DNA of 64,000 nt from Eutrophocola sp964629325 (GTDB taxonomy: Bacteria > Pseudomonadota > Gammaproteobacteria > Pseudomonadales > Pseudohongiellaceae), in assembly GCA_964629325.1 (NCBI GenBank), contig CAZVSC010000004.1:1-64000 (forward strand), read 5' to 3'. Shown here in pieces: positions 18,894-25,245 of the stretch. The position numbers were made by a program, and so were the translations under genes. Every line of letters starts with the position of its first letter. Position 1 is the stretch's first letter. The notes under the pieces were generated by a model. The model searched no databases, was not told the DNA's origin, and worked only from the letters and a program-made list of their open reading frames with translations.

Positions 18894-19331
18894 ATGACCG
18901 AAAACGAAAGACTCCTAATCGAACAGGCCTGCGCACGGGTGGTCATCCAGTTCTCGAACTTCAACGACAAGCGTGACTACGAGGCGCTATGCTCACTCTT
19001 CACCGAGGATGCCGCCTTTGCCAGGCCAACGGATCCGGACAATTACCTTAACGGCCGCGACAACATCCTGGCGGCGTTCAAGGCTAGGCCGAACGACCGC
19101 ATCACCCGCCACCTGATCAGCAATATCGTGATCGACGTGACTGATGCCAGCCATGCGAAGGGCACATGCTATGCGACGTTGTTCATGGCGCCCGCGGATG
19201 CCGAGCCGGCCATGTTCGGGGTGAAAGCCAGTGCCTCGCAGCTGATCGGCGAATTCGACATGGATTTCCGCCGGACCCGGGAAGGATGGAAAATTGCCAG
19301 ACAGGGCGGGCGCATCATCTTCACGACCTGA
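18894..19331 (+). CDS. NTF2/SnoaL-like protein
   Basis: A 145-residue protein with an NTF2-like fold pattern: an N-terminal helix (ERLLIEQACARVVIQFSNF), the DYEALCSLFTEDAAF motif typical of SnoaL-like members, then beta strands ending WKIARQGGRIIF. Members include steroid isomerases, dehydratases, polyketide cyclases and proteins without catalysis, so the exact activity cannot be read. Start is taken at ATG 18894, because a longer in-frame start lies inside uppP. It opens the accessory metabolic region. Confidence 0.8.
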   Translation: MTENERLLIEQACARVVIQFSNFNDKRDYEALCSLFTEDAAFARPTDPDNYLNGRDNILAAFKARPNDRITRHLISNIVIDVTDASHAKGTCYATLFMAPADAEPAMFGVKASASQLIGEFDMDFRRTREGWKIARQGGRIIFTT

Positions 19332-19736
19332 TCAGGTCGCAAAATTCAGTTCGATCTTGATGCCGTTGGGGTCATTGAGAAACAACTGCACGAGCTTCGC
19401 ATGGGGGACATCGTTGCGCTCGAAGGGAATGGAGCCGGCCTCGAGTCGGGCGATCATGTCCGCGGGCCCAGTACCGTTGAAGGCGATGTGGTCGAAGGCA
19501 CCGGTGCCCTCGGCGCGAGTAGTCACCGGAATGCCCAGACGGTTGGAGTGGGCCGTGTAGGTTTCCCATTCGGCGATATGCAGCACCGGTGTCCCTTTCA
19601 GGTACAGCCAGTAGCCGGGAAATTCCAGGGGCGGGCGCAAGCCGTCCTCCAGGCCGAGAATATCGATATAGAACGCCCGTGTCGCATCGATGTCATCGGT
19701 CAGTACGAGGTAGTGCTCCATCAAATTCAGGGCCAT
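19332..19736 (-). CDS. VOC (glyoxalase/dioxygenase) family protein
   Basis: A 134-residue vicinal-oxygen-chelate protein with two beta-alpha-beta-beta-beta modules. Visible elements are LMEHYLVLTDDIDATRAFY, the PVLHIAEWE strand, FDHIAFNGTG and a C-terminal FLNDPNGIKIELNF. The His and Glu positions typical of metal ligands are present (His7/His8 region, FDHIAF, KIELNF). Substrate is unknown. AAGGACG precedes the ATG on the minus strand. It ends one base from the stop of the convergent NTF2-like gene and probably forms a unit with the DUF3237 gene upstream. Confidence 0.83.
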   Translation of the reverse strand: MALNLMEHYLVLTDDIDATRAFYIDILGLEDGLRPPLEFPGYWLYLKGTPVLHIAEWETYTAHSNRLGIPVTTRAEGTGAFDHIAFNGTGPADMIARLEAGSIPFERNDVPHAKLVQLFLNDPNGIKIELNFAT

Positions 19737-19781
19737 TTCGCGTCCTTAAACAACTTTAACTATATATCATAACTAATTGAA

Positions 19782-20243
19782 TTATATGATCTTATAAAAC
19801 CATAGCTTGATGCCGTTGGGAGCACGGGCCCCGGTGGCGATGAAGATGCCGCGGTTGAGCCAGTCGTACTTGCCCACGGGCGCCTTGAACCGGGGATTGG
19901 TGCGGAAATAGTACTCCGAGGGGTCCACGTCTTCGCCTGCAGCCAGGCGTTTCATGACTGCGTCGGGACCAAAACGCAGGCCGTAGTTGTCCACCTGGAT
20001 GATCACGCCGTCGTCGGTCTTGATGGCATAGGTGGCTTCCGCCTGGGTCACGCCGTCAAGGCGGGTGTGCTGCCAGTCCGCCGCGCCTGTGGACATGAAG
20101 GTCCCGCGTATATTCGGCCCTTCGAAATGACCGTCCAGGATGGGTATCATGCGCCGTGCGCCTTCATAGGTGTCCCCGAACTGAATCGGGTCGGCCAGCT
20201 TGCCTTCAGCGGCAAAAATGAATTCGAATCCCGGCTCTACCAT
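19782..20243 (-). CDS. DUF3237 family protein
   Basis: A 153-residue protein matching the DUF3237 pattern: an FEFIFAAEGKLADP start, a GRRMIPI-like ARRMIPILDGHFEGP segment, a TDDGVIIQVDNYGLR core and a C-terminal YFRTNPRF. No function is established for the family; members often occur near degradation or secondary-metabolism genes. The start is taken at the ATG giving MVEPGFEF, not the upstream GTG at 20375, since the extra 44 residues are rich in Cys, Ser and Trp and look non-coding. It would be co-transcribed with the VOC gene 45 bp downstream. Confidence 0.75.
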   Translation of the reverse strand: MVEPGFEFIFAAEGKLADPIQFGDTYEGARRMIPILDGHFEGPNIRGTFMSTGAADWQHTRLDGVTQAEATYAIKTDDGVIIQVDNYGLRFGPDAVMKRLAAGEDVDPSEYYFRTNPRFKAPVGKYDWLNRGIFIATGARAPNGIKLWFYKII

Positions 20244-20390
20244 GTCTTCCCCCCTTGCAAGTTTTTGACAGCAGTTACGGCGCCACCAGGCGCAGCGTGA
20301 TGATAACACGCACAATTCCGGGAACGGTTTATTTCTGGAGCGGGAAGCAGTAGAGTCTGCCTCTGGTTTTTTCACGTGAAGACAATATTT

Positions 20391-21410
20391 ATGGAACTCC
20401 CCGTAGTAGACGATACCGGCATCTGGAATGCCTGGATGACAATGCTGAATGTACCGGCCATATCGGCCTCTCTCGAACTCGGTATCTTTGAATCACTGAA
20501 CAGTGAACCGGCTTCTGCAATCGATCTCGCCCGGCGCCTGGGTTACCAGGAAAGGGCATTGAAAGCCCTGTTACCGGTGCTGTGCCACCTGGGTTTCCTG
20601 AATGACTACAATGGTGCCTGGCAGCTTTCTCCCATGGCACGGCAATACATGCTCGAGGACAGCGCCTTTTTCTGGGGCGGCGTGTTTCGTCGCGAAGGCC
20701 GCATGCTGGTCAGGCACAAGCTGCTGATCGAGACCATCACCGGCAAGCGGGAAAAGCATGAGGGCAGGGACAGGCCGGCGGAAAGCTGGGAAAGTGGCCA
20801 GGTCGACATGGCCATGGCCCGGGAAATCACCGCCTTCATGCACAGCCATTCCATGGCCGCAGCTGTTGGGATGACCCATAGTGCGGACTTCGGCAAGATT
20901 TCACGGGTACTGGATGTCGGCGGCGGTTCCGGCTGCTTCATGATCGCTCTGGCACAGGCGTTGCCCGACATTCGCTGTACGATCATGGAACTGCCGTCCA
21001 TTTGTGAACTGGCCCGGGAATACATTGCCGAGGGAGGCGTGAGTGATCGTGTCGACACCGTTTCGGTGGATATGTTCCGGGAGAAATGGCCTGCAGGCTA
21101 CGATGCCCATTTCTTTTCCAATATTTTCCACGACTGGAGCTTCGATACCTGCCGCGAACTGGCCAAAAGCAGCTTCGAGGCACTCGAGCCCGGCGGTAAA
21201 ATCCTGCTCCATGAAATGCTTCTCCACGACAGCGGCCATTCACCGTATCCTGCCATCAATTTCTCATTGCTGATGGCGATCGGCACCCTGGGCCAGCAGT
21301 TTACACTGCCGCAGCTGGAGGACATCCTGCAGTCGGCGGGGTTCGTCAATGTGAGCAGCCTGAATACCTACGGTTATTATTCGATTGTGAGTGCCGAAAA
21401 GCCTGCCTGA
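20391..21410 (+). CDS. SAM-dependent O-methyltransferase (plant/hydroxyneurosporene type)
   Basis: A 339-residue methyltransferase with an N-terminal winged-helix dimerisation domain (about residues 1-95) and a Rossmann SAM domain containing VLDVGGGSGCFMIALAQ. The motif FFSNIFHDWSFDTCRELA holds the histidine position used as the catalytic base in this family, and GGKILLHEMLLHD follows. Members methylate hydroxyls of small aromatic or carotenoid compounds, so an O-methyltransferase is likely, but the substrate is not visible. Start at ATG 20391 is preferred; GTG 20376 would add five residues. An IclR regulator follows 16 bp later. Confidence 0.83.
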   Translation: MELPVVDDTGIWNAWMTMLNVPAISASLELGIFESLNSEPASAIDLARRLGYQERALKALLPVLCHLGFLNDYNGAWQLSPMARQYMLEDSAFFWGGVFRREGRMLVRHKLLIETITGKREKHEGRDRPAESWESGQVDMAMAREITAFMHSHSMAAAVGMTHSADFGKISRVLDVGGGSGCFMIALAQALPDIRCTIMELPSICELAREYIAEGGVSDRVDTVSVDMFREKWPAGYDAHFFSNIFHDWSFDTCRELAKSSFEALEPGGKILLHEMLLHDSGHSPYPAINFSLLMAIGTLGQQFTLPQLEDILQSAGFVNVSSLNTYGYYSIVSAEKPA

Positions 21411-21426
21411 TCGCAGTGTGCAAGGC

Positions 21427-22251
21427 ATGCCGGGAAAGCGCAGCATGGTGGAAAAAAACCCAAGAAGTGACGGCGAATACCTAAATTCACTGGCGCGCGG
21501 GCTTGCGGTGCTCAGGGCGTTCACCCGTGAAAAGCCGGAAATGACCCTGAGTGAAATCGCGACCCAGACCCAGCTCAATCCCGCCGTGGTAAGAAGATGT
21601 CTTAACACACTCCAGCATCTTGGCTACGTAGGCAAGAAGGATAAGCTGTTCCTGCTACGTCCCGAGGTATTCAAGCTGGGCTCTGCCTATATCGAGTCCA
21701 TGAATCTCGAGGAAGTGGTCAGGCCGTCGCTGCAGCGCGTTCGCGACAAGACCGATAACAGCGTCGCACTTGGCGTTCTATCCGATCTTGATGTGCTGTT
21801 CCTGGTTTACGTTTCCACCAAGCAGCTCACCCGTATCGTGGCTGGCGTCGGCACCCGGTTTCCGGCCTATGCGACAGCCGCCGGCAGGGCGATCCTGGCC
21901 TTCGAGGATAAAGCCAAGCTGGACACCTATCTCAGTGAAGTCCACATGGAGCCGCTCACCGAGAAAACAGTGACCACCAAAAAGGAGTTGAAGCAGGTAC
22001 TCAATGACGTGCGCAAGAATATGTACGCTGCAACCGACGGGCAGCTGGATTTCGGTGTCGTTTCGGTCGCCGTCCCGGTGTTCAATGAAGAGAACAAGGT
22101 GATCGCTTCGGTATCGTGCTCGACAGCATCGGCACGCCTGTCTGAGCAGGAAATGATCGAGCAGATCGTGCCCGAATTGCGTGACGCCGCCCGGGACATC
22201 GAATTCCAGCTGCGACGGTCACCCATGCTGGCGCACTCCATCATGTCCTGA
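21427..22251 (+). CDS. IclR family transcriptional regulator
   Basis: A 274-residue regulator with an N-terminal winged helix-turn-helix (about residues 17-75: LARGLAVLRAF through MTLSEIATQTQL and RRCLNTLQHLGYV) and a C-terminal IclR effector domain (RIVAGVGTRFPAYATAAGRAIL, in two stretches). It is closest by eye to the PcaR/PobR subgroup that controls aromatic catabolism. It follows the methyltransferase gene and faces the MetE-like gene across a bidirectional terminator, so its target is likely one of the neighbours. ATG 21427 is chosen; ATG 21445 is possible. Confidence 0.88.
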   Translation: MPGKRSMVEKNPRSDGEYLNSLARGLAVLRAFTREKPEMTLSEIATQTQLNPAVVRRCLNTLQHLGYVGKKDKLFLLRPEVFKLGSAYIESMNLEEVVRPSLQRVRDKTDNSVALGVLSDLDVLFLVYVSTKQLTRIVAGVGTRFPAYATAAGRAILAFEDKAKLDTYLSEVHMEPLTEKTVTTKKELKQVLNDVRKNMYAATDGQLDFGVVSVAVPVFNEENKVIASVSCSTASARLSEQEMIEQIVPELRDAARDIEFQLRRSPMLAHSIMS

Positions 22252-22266
22252 TACCTGAAATGACAT

Positions 22267-22307
22267 AAAAAAACCCGGGTTGGCATTAGAGCCAGCCCGG
22301 GTTTTTT
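22267..22307. terminator. Bidirectional terminator
   Basis: An A-rich run, then AACCCGGGTTGGC (22272-22284) pairing with GCCAGCCCGGGTT (22291-22303), then a T run. It separates the convergent IclR and MetE-like genes and can act on both strands. Confidence 0.88.
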
Positions 22308-22320
22308 GTTTCTGGATGTC

Positions 22321-23355
22321 CTACTTCAGCTCGGCGTTGACGATGGCGGTGCCGTCGACCATGGCCTTGAGCTTGGCCCGTGCGGAAGCGCGCGGCAGGT
22401 ATTTCAGACCGCAGTCCGGTGCGGCAATGATCCGCTCCGGGGGTATGAACTCGAGGGCAGCCCGCAGGCGGTCAGCGACGATCTCCGGGGTTTCCGGTGT
22501 TTCATCACCCAGGTTCAGGACCCCGACCATGATGATCTTGCTGGACAGCGCACCGAGTGCGGCGCCCAGATCCAGCGTCGGCTGGGCGGCCTCGATAGAG
22601 ACCTGGTCGACGGTGATGTCATTGACCAGCGGCAGGCAGGAGTAGCCAGCCAGGCCGGACTTGTCAGTCACCATGGCGGCATAACCGAAACACACGTGCA
22701 GTGCGGTGGTGCCCTTGACGCCTTCCAGGGCTTTGTTGACGGCCTTCTGGCCATAGGCTTTGGCATCGTCATAACGGGCCTGCAGGTAGGGCTCGTCGAA
22801 CTGGACGATATCCGCCCCGGCAGCAAACAAATCCTTGATCTCCTCGTTGACGACCTCGGCGTAAGCCATGGCGATTTCTTCAGGAGTCTTGTAGTACTCG
22901 CTTACAGCCAGCTGGGAAAGGGTGAAAGGGCCCGGGATGGTGATCTTGACCGTTCTGTTCGTATGGGCCTTCATGAACTTCACATCGTCCACATGCACCG
23001 GGGACACCCGCTTCAGGGGGCCACTGATCAGTGGCACCTTGTTCGGCTTGCCAGCCCGGCCAACCAGGGTTTCAACCCGCTTCCTGTCGATGCCTTCAGG
23101 CGCATTGGCAAGGGGAGCGGAATAGCTTTCCCGGCGCACCTCGCCGTCGGTAACGATATCCACGCCGGCCTGCTCCTGGTCCTCGAGGACGCTGAGTACC
23201 GCGTCATCCATGGCTTCCTTGAGGAATTCAGGGGCAATTCTCCACATATCGCCGGACAGGATGCGTGCGGGCAGGCGGTTGCGCAGGGCTTCACGGTCAA
23301 TCAGCCATTCCGGCTGGGCATAGCTGCCAACGAGGGCTGTGCGAATCTTTGTCAT
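22321..23355 (-). CDS. MetE-core-like methyltransferase (cobalamin-independent methionine synthase family)
   Basis: A 344-residue protein matching only the C-terminal catalytic half of MetE. It begins IRTALVGSYAQPEWL and has TIPGPFTLSQLA and QFDEPYLQARYDD. Zinc-ligand positions are seen in ALHVCFGY (His and Cys) and APDCGLKYLPR (Cys). Full MetE is about 750 residues, so the folate-binding N-terminal half is missing. Such core proteins (archaeal MetE and other stand-alone types) take methyl groups from donors other than methyltetrahydrofolate, such as methylated corrinoids. Which donor and acceptor are used here is unknown. It is divergent from the DRE-TIM gene across the repeat region. Confidence 0.85.
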   Translation of the reverse strand: MTKIRTALVGSYAQPEWLIDREALRNRLPARILSGDMWRIAPEFLKEAMDDAVLSVLEDQEQAGVDIVTDGEVRRESYSAPLANAPEGIDRKRVETLVGRAGKPNKVPLISGPLKRVSPVHVDDVKFMKAHTNRTVKITIPGPFTLSQLAVSEYYKTPEEIAMAYAEVVNEEIKDLFAAGADIVQFDEPYLQARYDDAKAYGQKAVNKALEGVKGTTALHVCFGYAAMVTDKSGLAGYSCLPLVNDITVDQVSIEAAQPTLDLGAALGALSSKIIMVGVLNLGDETPETPEIVADRLRAALEFIPPERIIAAPDCGLKYLPRASARAKLKAMVDGTAIVNAELK

Positions 23356-23408
23356 GATCTTGTTATTTCTCCCTTTGAACGAAGCCCCGGATTATACTGA
23401 AGTGACCG

Positions 23409-23634
23409 GATAAAGAAATACGACAGGAATACCGATAAAGGGATAAACCGATAAAGGGATAAANNNNNNNNNNNNNNNNNNNNNNNNNNNNNNNNNNNNN
23501 NNNNNNNNNNNNNNNNNNNNNNNNNNNNNNNNNNNNNNNNNNNNNNNNNNNNNNNNNNNNNNNGATAAAGAAATACGACAGGAATACCGATAAAGGGATA
23601 AACCGATAAAGGGATAAACCGATAAAGGGATAAA
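23409..23634. repeat. 16-bp tandem repeat CCGATAAAGGGATAAA, interrupted by a gap
   Basis: Copies of CCGATAAAGGGATAAA occur head to tail: two before the gap and three after it, each set preceded by GATAAAGAAATACGACAGGA. The 55 bases before the gap (23409-23463) are identical to the 55 after it (23564-23618). When the duplicate is collapsed, three copies remain. True copy number is uncertain because a short-read assembler would collapse this period. Confidence 0.85.
23464..23563. other. Assembly gap (100 N), probably spurious
   Basis: The 55 bases on the left (23409-23463) and right (23564-23618) are identical, which is what two contigs ending at the same k-mer of 55 would show. The gap probably stands for an unmerged overlap within a repeat. 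Confidence 0.75.
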
Positions 23635-23798
23635 GCGTATCTCAATATATGGAGTCGTGAGTTCTGGGTTTTTGTATTTTGAAAGGCGCTCCAGAACGGA
23701 ATGCATCAACCTGGCGGAAAGTATGCCCTTTATCCATTTATCCAGGCCCGCAGGGCCGGCTTTATCCCTTTTTCGCAGCCCCACGGGCTGGTGTATCA

Positions 23799-23827
23799 TT
23801 GACTCCTTTTCGGCCCGGTCTTATGCT
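23799..23827 (+). promoter_or_regulatory. Sigma-70 promoter for the DRE-TIM enzyme gene
   Basis: TTGACT at 23799-23804 and TATGCT at 23822-23827 are separated by exactly 17 bases. Transcription would start near 23834, about 33 bases ahead of the ATG, with AAAGGT as ribosome site at about 23856. This is one of the best promoter matches in the window. Confidence 0.75.
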
Positions 23828-23866
23828 GGGCCCCTTTAATTTTAGGCCACACTGAAAGGTAATTAC

Positions 23867-25072
23867 ATGACAGCTGAATATTTCAAAGAAGGCGAATGGT
23901 GGGTAAGTCCCTACAACGTCATCGACGAAGTCACCAAAAATTTCGACCTTCCTGAAAAAGTGGAAATCCACGATGCCACCCTGCGTGACGGTGAGCAGAC
24001 GCCGGGCGTGGTGTTCAGTCCCGAGGACAAGATCGCCATCGCCGAAAAGATGAGCGAGGTTGGCGTTAATCGCATCGAGGCCGGCATGCCTGCCGTGTCC
24101 CCGGACGATTACAAGGCCATCAAGCAGATCTGTTCGCTTGGCCTGAAATCCAAGATATATACGTTTGCCCGCGCCATGGAATCCGATATCGATTCCGCCA
24201 TCGAATGCGGCGCCGACGGTGTCATCATCGAGGTGCCGATCGGCTACCCGAAGCTGAAATACCAGTTCAAGTGGACCTGGGAAGACGTTTACAAGAAGAG
24301 CGCGCCCATCATCAAATACGCCAAGGACCACGGCCTGCATACCGTGTTCTTCCCTTACGATACAACCCGTGCCCGTGATGAAGACCTGGAAAACCTGCTC
24401 AAGGCCGTCATGGACAACTGCGCCCCGGACTCCGTCGGTGTCGTGGATACCATGGGTTGTGCACTGCCGGAAGCGATCAAGTACATGGTCCGCAAGGTAA
24501 GGGGCCTGACTGGTCTGCCGGTGGAAGTACATACCCATAACGATTTCGGCATGGGTGTGGCGACCGAACTGGCTGGCGTGGAAGCGGGCGCCACCGTGGT
24601 TCATTCCTGCGTGAATGGCCTTGGCGAAAGAACCGGCAACGCCGCCATGGAAGAACTGGTGCTGGCCCTGGAAGTGCTGTACGGCATTCCGATGGGTTAC
24701 GACATGAAGAAATTCCCTGAGCTGTTCGACCTGGTGTCAAAACTGAGCAACATCCCGCTGGCGGCGAACAAGCCCGTGGGCGGTTCCCGCAACTTTACCC
24801 GCGAATCCGGCATCGGTGTTGACCTGGTGCTGGAAGAGCCGCTGGCCATGTTCGGCACGCATCCGGCCCTGACTGGTCGCCACGGCGATATCGTCCTGGG
24901 CAAGAAGAGCGGTAAACGCTCCGTGACCTACAGCCTGGAACGGATGGGTATCAGTGATTACAGTGACGAGGCCGTCGCCGAGATCCTGACCCAGGTGAAG
25001 GCGTTGGGTATCCAGAAGAAAACCATCATCACCGAAGACGAATTTCGCAATATCGTCAGCAGCGTGATCTGA
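23867..25072 (+). CDS. DRE-TIM metallolyase (isopropylmalate/homocitrate synthase-like)
   Basis: A 401-residue TIM-barrel enzyme with the HMGL-like signature HDATLRDGEQTPGVVF, the catalytic Arg and metal-binding Asp near the N-terminus, and the second metal site VEVHTHNDFGMG. NGLGERTGNA is the conserved C-terminal barrel motif. Members join acetyl-CoA to 2-oxoacids (isopropylmalate, homocitrate, citramalate) or cleave such products. The protein lacks the regulatory LeuA dimer domain, so it is nearer to homocitrate synthase or a stand-alone lyase. The specific reaction is not readable. It has a strong promoter and its own terminator, so it is a single-gene unit. Confidence 0.85.
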   Translation: MTAEYFKEGEWWVSPYNVIDEVTKNFDLPEKVEIHDATLRDGEQTPGVVFSPEDKIAIAEKMSEVGVNRIEAGMPAVSPDDYKAIKQICSLGLKSKIYTFARAMESDIDSAIECGADGVIIEVPIGYPKLKYQFKWTWEDVYKKSAPIIKYAKDHGLHTVFFPYDTTRARDEDLENLLKAVMDNCAPDSVGVVDTMGCALPEAIKYMVRKVRGLTGLPVEVHTHNDFGMGVATELAGVEAGATVVHSCVNGLGERTGNAAMEELVLALEVLYGIPMGYDMKKFPELFDLVSKLSNIPLAANKPVGGSRNFTRESGIGVDLVLEEPLAMFGTHPALTGRHGDIVLGKKSGKRSVTYSLERMGISDYSDEAVAEILTQVKALGIQKKTIITEDEFRNIVSSVI

Positions 25073-25097
25073 TGCCCTCCTTGTCCTGACAGGGTGG

Positions 25098-25127
25098 AAA
25101 AAAGCCGGTGACATCACCGGCTTTTTT
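25098..25127. terminator. Terminator of the DRE-TIM gene
   Basis: AAAAAAGCCGGTGA (25098-25111) pairs with TCACCGGCTTTTTT (25114-25127) with a two-base loop, a strong hairpin 25 bases after the stop codon. Its A/T arms allow action on both strands. Confidence 0.9.
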
Positions 25128-25162
25128 GTATCCGCCTCATTTTTGTATAAAACAGGAATAAC

Positions 25163-25190
25163 AAAAGGCCCGGTGTTGTGCCGGGCCTTT
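25163..25190 (-). terminator. Terminator of the DUF1592 gene
   Basis: AAAGGCCCGG (25164-25173) pairs with CCGGGCCTTT (25181-25190). On the minus strand it ends in a short T run and lies about 50 bp after the stop of the DUF1592 gene. Confidence 0.75.
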
Positions 25191-25209
25191 CAGGGTGCAG
25201 TCGGGTTGT

Positions 25210-25245
25210 CGGTTCAGTAGCCGGTTCAGTAGCCGGATCAGTTGC
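25210..25245. repeat. Three 12-bp tandem repeats at the 3' end of the DUF1592 gene
   Basis: CGGTTCAGTAGC occurs twice (25210-25221, 25222-25233) and once with two changes (CGGATCAGTTGC, 25234-25245). The last copy covers the stop codon of the minus-strand gene, and each copy carries TGA in the same frame. Confidence 0.85.

Larger units (their letters stand above)
23356..23866. other. 511-bp divergent intergenic region with tandem repeats and a gap
   Basis: This non-coding stretch holds the 16-bp tandem repeat and the second assembly gap (23464-23563). Scattered TTATCC/GGATAA motifs outside the repeat (for example near 23731 and 23761) are also present, and a strong sigma-70 promoter for the downstream gene lies at 23799-23827. 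Minus-strand open frames crossing it are repeat translations through N and are not genes. Confidence 0.8.

Noticed and set aside
22306..23400. A 364-residue open frame on the plus strand
   Set aside because: It is antisense to the MetE-core gene, which has clear family motifs; this frame has none.
23409..23634. CRISPR-like array
   Set aside because: The 16-bp units are directly adjacent, with no unique spacers, and no cas genes are present.
23352..23799. Open frames on the minus strand with repeated SLYRFIPLSV-type residues
   Set aside because: They are translations of the tandem repeat through the N gap and not credible proteins.
23700..23800. DnaA boxes in the TTATCC-rich region
   Set aside because: The motifs lack the CACA part of the DnaA consensus, and no origin-associated gene is near.
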